DNA of 64,000 bases from Nelumbo lutea (lineage: Eukaryota > Streptophyta > Magnoliopsida > Proteales > Nelumbonaceae): the NCBI GenBank assembly GCA_022828595.1, contig JAKGHH010000005.1, forward strand, positions 29,586,193-29,650,192, in the 5' to 3' direction. A program made the translations under genes and the position numbers. Every line of letters starts with the position of its first letter. The first letter of the stretch is position 1. This document shows, one piece after another, positions 58,401 through 64,000 of the stretch. A model generated the notes under the pieces. The model saw only the letters and a program-made list of their open reading frames with translations, did not search any database and was not told the DNA's origin.

Positions 58401-59071
58401 CTTAAAGAATATGTCATGCATGATTGTTTGGTAATCCGTGCACTATATAACTCTGGTACTAAAGGGAGTATGCAACACATAATCATTTATTAACCAGATA
58501 AGGATGAATTATCATAACTACCATCACTTGAATACATCTTTTCGGCATTGAAATATACATGTACATTTTCAAGATCATCCGAGTTTATCTCATTGTAAGG
58601 CTATGCATAAATTCATACAAACATAATCTATTATAAAATATTGTTGGATGGATATAATGCAAATAAGAAATAATCAACAACAAACTATCAACGCAACTTT
58701 AACATAAATGTCTCAATTTAAAATTTGTTCAAAGTATGTGGTGCAACATAAACCATAAAGTAAAATCAATAAATATTAAAGTTTAACATAGATACCTAAA
58801 CCAATACATCTATAGTAAAAACTAACAAAGGAAAGGAATAAGTTAGCTATAACAAACTAACTGCTTGGTGGCTCATTTCCCATTAAAGCATGCAACCAAA
58901 TAGGCCCTAGTTTTTGTGTTATTGTGAAGAAAGATTCCCTTCACTTCACATCGTGGAATAGTTTAGTCACCTTGAAGTAACAATAGTAAGGGAATTGTGA
59001 GGCTTCAAATACTTTATTAAGAATCAAAATAAACTATTGAATACCTGAAAGTTCTCGTTGTTTCCTATCCC
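58401..59071. other. Intergenic, no gene recognised
   Basis: A/T-rich. It may hold the 5' part of the Harbinger element, but no ends were found. Confidence 0.35.
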
Positions 59072-59130
59072 CACTACAAGAAAAATGAAAACTAGTGGCA
59101 ATTTAGAAGGTGGCTAAAGACCTGCTGCCG
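59072..59130 (+). mobile_element. CACTA transposon end
   Basis: CACTACAAGAAAAATG is the terminal sequence shared by many plant CACTA (En/Spm) elements. It is followed by GTGGCAATTTAGAAGGTGGC, resembling the usual subterminal GTGGC/CTAAAG motifs. No matching inverted end (TTCTTGTAGTG) was seen downstream, so the element is truncated or a mate lies unrecognised. Confidence 0.55.
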
Positions 59131-59159
59131 CTAGAAATAAGGGCTTTTTTCTCCTCTTC

Positions 59160-59450
59160 TTTTTCCCTTTTTCTCATTCTCTTTCTGCTCTCTTTCGCTC
59201 TTGCACGATCTCTCTCGCTGTCGACATCGACCTCTCACCACCGAACGACATCCAAGGACATTGGCATCAATAGGTAATCTCTCTCTCTCTCCCCTTTTCT
59301 CATTCTCTTCTCGCTCTCTTTTAGTCTCTCTCTCTCTCATTCTCTACTCACTCTCTTTCAGTCTCTCTCTTTCTCATGGTCAACGTCGATCTCTCACCAT
59401 TGGACAACATCCTAGGACACCAACATTACTAGGTAATCTCTCTCTTGTGT
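59160..59450 (+). repeat. Two CT-rich repeat units
   Basis: Units at about 59190-59290 and 59370-59445 share GTCGA-CTCTCACCA, GACA-CATCC-AGGACA and TAGGTAATCTCTCTCT. The space between is a (CT)n microsatellite with CTCATTCTCT words. It is noncoding and probably lies inside the truncated CACTA element. Confidence 0.6.
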
Positions 59451-60081
59451 GATCTCTGTCTCATTACTCTTAATTGTATGGTTTTTTGTGGAAAGCGTGA
59501 GGCGAGGAATTATTAGGTTTATACTTTGAACTTAAAAGAAAACTTGAATGAATTGCTTTAAGTTGAGTTGAGTTGAATCTGTTCAATTTATGCCTCTCCC
59601 TCCTTATGAGACAGAACCTGTGCCAAATTGTTAATTATCAAATCCTTTCTTGCTGCACCAACTTATGTTCTTCTCAGTCTTCCTGTAGCTCTTTGGGATC
59701 TCCTAAATTCCCAAAAAGTGCATTAGACATCAATTTGTTGCTCTGTCGGTTTGTTTCTTTTACTATAATGAAAACAATCTGCCTAGTTTATTAGGGAGCA
59801 AGTTGGTTAATCTTAGTTGGGCCTAAAATGGATAATACTTTCAAATACTATTGGCACATGTTTTTGTGTGAATAGTACAACCCATTTTAGTTGATCTTAG
59901 TTGGTACATGACATCAACTAGCTATACAACCCATTTTAGTCCAATTTTTCTTCTCTTCTCTTGGTAAGATCTTGTTTTCTTCAAGATTCAGCAATAAATG
60001 CAACAACTGAATTTAGAATCAAGGACCTCCTACAAGTAACCCTCCTAAAGTGACTGAAATTTTACAGAAAGCCATTCAAGT
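59451..60081. other. Intergenic, no gene recognised
   Basis: No supported exon or repeat end before the copia LTR. Confidence 0.35.
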
Positions 60082-60357
60082 TGTTAGAGTGAGCCGAATA
60101 AGGGTAATTTAGTAATCTTATGTCAATTAAGTACTTTGCTTATGTGGCTGTTTTATTAGAGTACTCTGCCCCACACTTAAGTGAGGGCAGTTTAGTCTTT
60201 GTAAGTGTAATTAGAACCTAATAAACACAAGGGGGTCGACTGAATGGGTAGACTAATCAGTTCGACTAAACCCTCCTGTTCTCTCTTTCTCTTGTCTTCT
60301 TCCTCATCTTCTTCTTCCTTCTTCACTGGTTCGGACTACTGTAGCTGCTCCAAAACA
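60082..60357 (+). repeat. 5' LTR of copia element
   Basis: Starts TGTTAGAGTGAGCC and ends CCAAAACA, directly before the primer site. The CT-rich TTCTTCCTCATCTTCTTC block near its end also occurs in the LTR of the truncated relative at 31.7 kb. The 3' LTR is beyond the window. Confidence 0.75.
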
Positions 60358-60371
60358 TGGTATCAGAGCAA
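60358..60371 (+). promoter_or_regulatory. Copia primer binding site
   Basis: TGGTATCAGAGCAA follows the LTR directly and matches the initiator tRNA-Met complement. Confidence 0.85.
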
Positions 60372-61116
60372 GGTTTCTGACCTGCTTCCGCTTGCAAAGC
60401 ATCTCAGCTGTGTTCGTGACACCCTCCTCTTCGTTTCTAGTTGGTTAATGGAGAGAGCTGGTTCGCCCTAGGTCTGAGACATCACAGTTCGTTGCTCTCT
60501 GCTGCGCACAGTTTTCTTCATCAAGGAAGGTGATTTCAGCAGTGAATGGTTGGCTGATACTCTCAAAGGAAGGTTGGTTATTTAGTCCTCTTGTGTTGCT
60601 GGTATTTCTGGGTAGGAACCCTTCAAGAATCAGTTAGTACTGATTAGAATTTAGAGAACTAGGTTCATTGTTGCCCTAAAAAGGGCTATGTGTGCAGTAG
60701 CCGAATGGTGTAGGGCTGCTGTGAGTTGTTGAGTGGTGTTAGGGCTGCTGTAGGTGGCCGAGTGGTGTAAGGTGGAATGCAGTGACCTTGCCAAGCTCCT
60801 TGTGGTTGTGTAATGCCCTCTTAAGTGTGTTAAACAAATCTGAACTGGGTGTAGCAGTTTGACTGTGTTGTGGTGCTTGTGATGCGCAATTTTTTTTATT
60901 GAGTGGTTGTAAGAGGGCCTACTGTTGTGTTGTGGTGCTTGTGATGCTTATGTGGGTCGTAGGTGTGTGAAGTCAGCAGTAGTGTAAAGAAGAACAAGTG
61001 TGTGCTCCCACTGTTGTGTTTAGGGGCTGCAATAGGTGCTGAAGTATCAAACTGTGAACAACATCAATCAGCTTGTAGCTGAGAAGTAAGGTTAGAGGCA
61101 ACTGTGAAAGAGTACA
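60372..61116 (+). other. Copia untranslated leader with short repeats
   Basis: About 750 bp between primer site and gag start. It contains repeated GTGGTGT-AGGGCTGCTGT units near 60700-60770 and two copies of TTGTGGTGCTTGTGATGC near 60867 and 60930. No frame of note. Confidence 0.6.
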
Positions 61117-63960
61117 ATGGCAGCAATAGGAGATGGCTACAATGATCAGAAACCTAATGTGGTAATTTCCTCCGACTACCTAGGGGTACAAATGACCTCA
61201 ATTAAGCTGAATGGGGAGAACTATGTTCCATGGGCCAAATCAGTGGAAGTGTTTCTCAAGACAAAGAAGAAAGTAAAGCATGTAAGAGATGAAAAGCCAT
61301 CGGAGGACTCTCCAGGGTTTGATGATTGGGAGCAAGAAGATGCTAAAATCATGACTTGGCTGTGGAATAGTATGGAACCTAAAATTAGTGCCAACTTCAT
61401 GTTTCTTGATACGGCTAAGGATATATGGGAGCATGCTAAGAAGCTATATTCTGGACAAGATAACACAACAAGAGTGTATCAGCTTTATCAGGAGTATTTT
61501 GATTTACAACAAGGAACCAAAACACTAGAAGAGTACTATGCCAACATGAAGAATATAAGGAATGAACTCAATGTCTATCACCCCCTTACTCCAGATATTA
61601 AAGTTCAGCAACAGCAAAGGGAGCAACTAGATGTTACAAGATTTTTGGTGGGGCTGAAGTCGGAATATGAACCAGTTAGAGCCCAAATATTGGGGGGCTC
61701 TACTCTTCCTACACTTGAGGAAGTATTCTCAAGGCTTCGTAGAATCTCTTTGGGACAGACAGAGAACTCCACACAGTCTGATAGATCAACACTTGTGACA
61801 GCTCGAGGGGTTGGATATAGTACAAGAGGGGGAGGTCATGCTCCCCGAGGAGGTCGTGGCAGTTCCATGATTAGTCGGGGTGGTCGTGACTCAGGGGGAG
61901 GTCGTGGCAGAGGGAAGAATAACTCTACAAGGAAATGCACTCATTGTGGCAGAGAGGGACACACAGTGAATTTCTGTTATGATCTACATGGCCCTCCCTC
62001 TAAATGGGCTAATCATGCTGTAGCGGGTGAGGTTGATATCAGTGACAGTAAACCAGCAGACCGAACTCATCCCACATCTACATCTACCTCTGGGAGGGAA
62101 ATGGTGAGCGTACCGCGTGATGAGTATGAACGGTTCCTTCAAACTACTTCACAGCATACCACTGCCAAACTTGCCCAATCAGGTATTGCTTGCATGTCAT
62201 CTAAAACCTCTCCCTGGATTATTGACTCTGGAGCCTTAGATCATATGACCGGGACTCCAGGTGTGTTCTCTTCTCTCTCTGAAACCTCCACATCACAAAC
62301 TGTTACACTTGCCAATGGGTTCTCATCTCCCATATGTGGTGTTGGTAATATTGACATGGCTTCTGTGCCCTTATCATCTGTTTTATATGTCCCTAAGTTT
62401 CCATTCAATCTTATGTCTGTTAGTAAAATAACCAAAGCTCTTAACTGTTCCGTTACCTTCTTTCCTTTCACCTGTGTTTTTCAGGATCTCAAGACGGGGA
62501 AGAAGATTGGTGGGGGGCATGAAGCTGGTGGACTGTACTATCTTGATGGTGGTGGATTTTCAATTGCTCTTCAGACTTCGCTTACTCCTCTACAATGGCA
62601 TTGCCGACTGGGACATCCATCTCTCAAGGCTCTCAAGATTTTGGTCCCGTCATTGAGTCATTTGTCAGTTTTGCAATGTGAGTCATGTCAGTTTGGGAAA
62701 CATCGTCGTGTGTCCTTCAGTCCAAGAGTTGAGAGTCGTATGTTGAGTCCTTTTTCTTTGGTTCATTCAGATGTTTGGGGTCCAATCAAAATAGAGTCTT
62801 ATAATGGGTACAAGTATTTTGTCTCCTTTATTGATGATTGTTCAAGAATGACATGGATTTACTTAATGAAAGAAAGAAGTGAATTGTTTTCTATTTTTCA
62901 AAAATTCCATGCTGAAATACGCACACAATTTGGTGTTCCAATCAAAATTCTCCGTTCAGATAATGGTCGTGAATACTTTCTTACTTCATTTCAACAGTAT
63001 TTAGAACAGCATGGCATTATTCATCAGACGTCATGTGCATACACCCCTCAACAAAATGGGGTAGCTGAACGGAAGAACCGTCAGCTTCTTGAAACTGCTC
63101 GGTCTATTCTTCACCACATGAATGTTCCTAAACGTTTTTGGAGTGATGCTATACTCACTGCATGTTTTCTCATTAATCGGATGCCCTCCTTCATTCTTCA
63201 TGGTCGGTCCCCCTTCTCTATCTTGTTTCCCACTTTATCTCCATTCCCATTAATTCCTCGTGTCTTTGGTTGTGTGTGCTTTGTCCATAATCTGAGTCCT
63301 GGAATAGACAAGCTAGATGCACGCTCAATTAAATGTGTCTTCCTCGGCTACTCACGGACTCAAAAAGGGTACAAGTGTTATAATCCCATTACCCGGAAGT
63401 GCTATGTCTGTCCTGATGTCACCTTTTTTGAGTCAGTCCCCTTCTTCTCAAGTCCTGAAGCACCCTCGTCTCCACCCGCACTTCCTCTTCCTCTCCCTGT
63501 CAGTGATCCAGTTCCAGATGTTGTTGTTGGAGTAGACTCATCACCTCATCCCATGCAGATCACCACCGAACGTCCACCAATCCGGCAAGTGTATACACGT
63601 CGAACGGCACCGGCCCCTCCTCCAGCTTCTACCTCATCTACAGATCCTCTCATGGCTCCTATTGTTGAACCCTCAAACCTTGATCTACCCATTGCCTTAC
63701 GGAAAGGTAAACGCAGTTCTACCCTCCATCTCATTTCCAATTTCGTTTCATTATCTCGTCTTTCTACATCACATCGCCAGTTTGTTTCCCTTTTATCCTC
63801 TATTTCCATACCTAACAATGTCCAAGAAGCTCTCAGTTCACCTGATTGGCGGCAGGCAATGGAGGAGGAACTTTCTGCTCTTCAACATACTCAAACGTGG
63901 GAACTTACTACTCTCCCACCTGGTAAGCATGCTGTGGATGTAAATGGGTGTATACTGTGA
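61117..63960 (+). CDS. Copia gag-pol polyprotein, frameshifted in RT
   Basis: ATG at 61117 opens 947 codons. Gag occupies about residues 20-250, including NGENYVPWAKSVEVFLKTKK and an RGG-rich region. A zinc knuckle CTHCGREGHTVNFC lies at about 274. Protease WIIDSGALDHMTG has its active-site DSG at about 370. The pre-integrase block WHCRLGHPS...CESCQFGKH precedes the integrase D552 (HSDVWGP), D615 (RSDNGREY) and E651 (VAERKNR), with the expected DD35E spacing. RT begins at about 860 (EALSSPDWRQAMEEELSALQ). The frame is lost at KHAVDVNGCIL: one base is missing near 63937, since adding back one G after GCTGTGG would restore the family's VGCKWVYTVKY reading. Downstream RT continues in the other frame to the window end. 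A single indel makes it inactive as read, unless it is a sequencing error. Confidence 0.92.
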   Translation: MAAIGDGYNDQKPNVVISSDYLGVQMTSIKLNGENYVPWAKSVEVFLKTKKKVKHVRDEKPSEDSPGFDDWEQEDAKIMTWLWNSMEPKISANFMFLDTAKDIWEHAKKLYSGQDNTTRVYQLYQEYFDLQQGTKTLEEYYANMKNIRNELNVYHPLTPDIKVQQQQREQLDVTRFLVGLKSEYEPVRAQILGGSTLPTLEEVFSRLRRISLGQTENSTQSDRSTLVTARGVGYSTRGGGHAPRGGRGSSMISRGGRDSGGGRGRGKNNSTRKCTHCGREGHTVNFCYDLHGPPSKWANHAVAGEVDISDSKPADRTHPTSTSTSGREMVSVPRDEYERFLQTTSQHTTAKLAQSGIACMSSKTSPWIIDSGALDHMTGTPGVFSSLSETSTSQTVTLANGFSSPICGVGNIDMASVPLSSVLYVPKFPFNLMSVSKITKALNCSVTFFPFTCVFQDLKTGKKIGGGHEAGGLYYLDGGGFSIALQTSLTPLQWHCRLGHPSLKALKILVPSLSHLSVLQCESCQFGKHRRVSFSPRVESRMLSPFSLVHSDVWGPIKIESYNGYKYFVSFIDDCSRMTWIYLMKERSELFSIFQKFHAEIRTQFGVPIKILRSDNGREYFLTSFQQYLEQHGIIHQTSCAYTPQQNGVAERKNRQLLETARSILHHMNVPKRFWSDAILTACFLINRMPSFILHGRSPFSILFPTLSPFPLIPRVFGCVCFVHNLSPGIDKLDARSIKCVFLGYSRTQKGYKCYNPITRKCYVCPDVTFFESVPFFSSPEAPSSPPALPLPLPVSDPVPDVVVGVDSSPHPMQITTERPPIRQVYTRRTAPAPPPASTSSTDPLMAPIVEPSNLDLPIALRKGKRSSTLHLISNFVSLSRLSTSHRQFVSLLSSISIPNNVQEALSSPDWRQAMEEELSALQHTQTWELTTLPPGKHAVDVNGCIL

Positions 63961-64000
63961 AATACTTGCCAGATGGTAGTGTAGAGCGTCTGAAGGCCAG

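Larger units (their letters stand above)
60082..64000 (+). mobile_element. Ty1/copia element, 5' part, nearly intact
   Basis: LTR, primer site, leader and a single gag-pol frame that stays open until the RT. Continues past the window end. It belongs to the same family as the truncated element at 31701-33640. It is the best-preserved mobile element here. Its 3' LTR, and thus its age, cannot be judged from this window. Confidence 0.9.

Noticed and set aside
1..64000. tRNA, rRNA or other structured RNA genes
   Set aside because: No tRNA-like internal promoter pairs with a cloverleaf and no rRNA motifs were noticed on reading. TGGTATCAGAG matches are retrotransposon primer sites, not tRNA genes.

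Overview
This window is from the nuclear genome of a flowering plant, most likely a woody, repeat-rich eudicot or early-diverging lineage. The evidence is typical plant transposon families (Ty1/copia, chromodomain Ty3/gypsy, L1-type LINEs with a C-terminal RNase H, PIF/Harbinger and Tourist-like MITEs, hAT, MULE, Helitron, CACTA), TGGTATCAGAG-type primer sites matching plant initiator tRNA-Met, and fragments of plant genes (TONNEAU2/FASS, MAX2). The species cannot be named from sequence alone. No bacterial-type operons, CRISPR, rRNA or tRNA genes were seen.

Layout. 0-8 kb: MITEs, a fragment of a large LTR family and a decayed LINE on the minus strand. 8.2-10.4 kb: the only convincing host gene, the long 3' exon of a kinase-like protein on the minus strand. 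10.8-12.5 kb: a truncated copia 5' end and MITEs. 12.5-19.5 kb: a decayed minus-strand copia element containing a solo LTR. 19.8-34.3 kb: one plus-strand L1-type LINE broken by a 5.8-kb gypsy element (22570-28331), a 1.1-kb hAT-like element (30260-31356) and a truncated copia (about 31701-33640). 35.3-40.1 kb: more LINE and gypsy relics, with a Pack-MULE-like element carrying a MAX2 fragment. 42.2-43.5 kb: a GC-rich patch that may hold a 5' exon, plus foldback MITEs. 45.7-46.4 kb: a tandem array with units of about 170 bp. 46.9-54.6 kb: two Helitron-like elements, one internally duplicated and carrying a MULE-like insertion. 55.5-57.1 kb: a strand-asymmetric degenerate array. 57.4-58.5 kb: a Harbinger transposase relic. 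59.1 kb: a CACTA end. 60.1 kb to the end: the 5' LTR and almost intact gag-pol of a plus-strand copia element that runs off the window.

The most notable object is the gypsy element at 22570-28331. It has two similar LTRs, TG..CA ends, a perfect 5-bp target duplication (GAATA), an initiator-Met primer site, an apparent gag start and the integrase C-terminus/chromodomain. The rest of pol is missing. In its place, in the same sense, lies an intronless stretch of TONNEAU2 (a PP2A B''-type regulatory subunit) preceded by an HSP90-like stretch and further sequence of unknown origin. This looks like an LTR retrotransposon that captured processed host transcripts, as described for maize Bs1. The Pack-MULE-like MAX2 carrier at 36738-37763 is a second, DNA-transposon-type gene capture in the same window.
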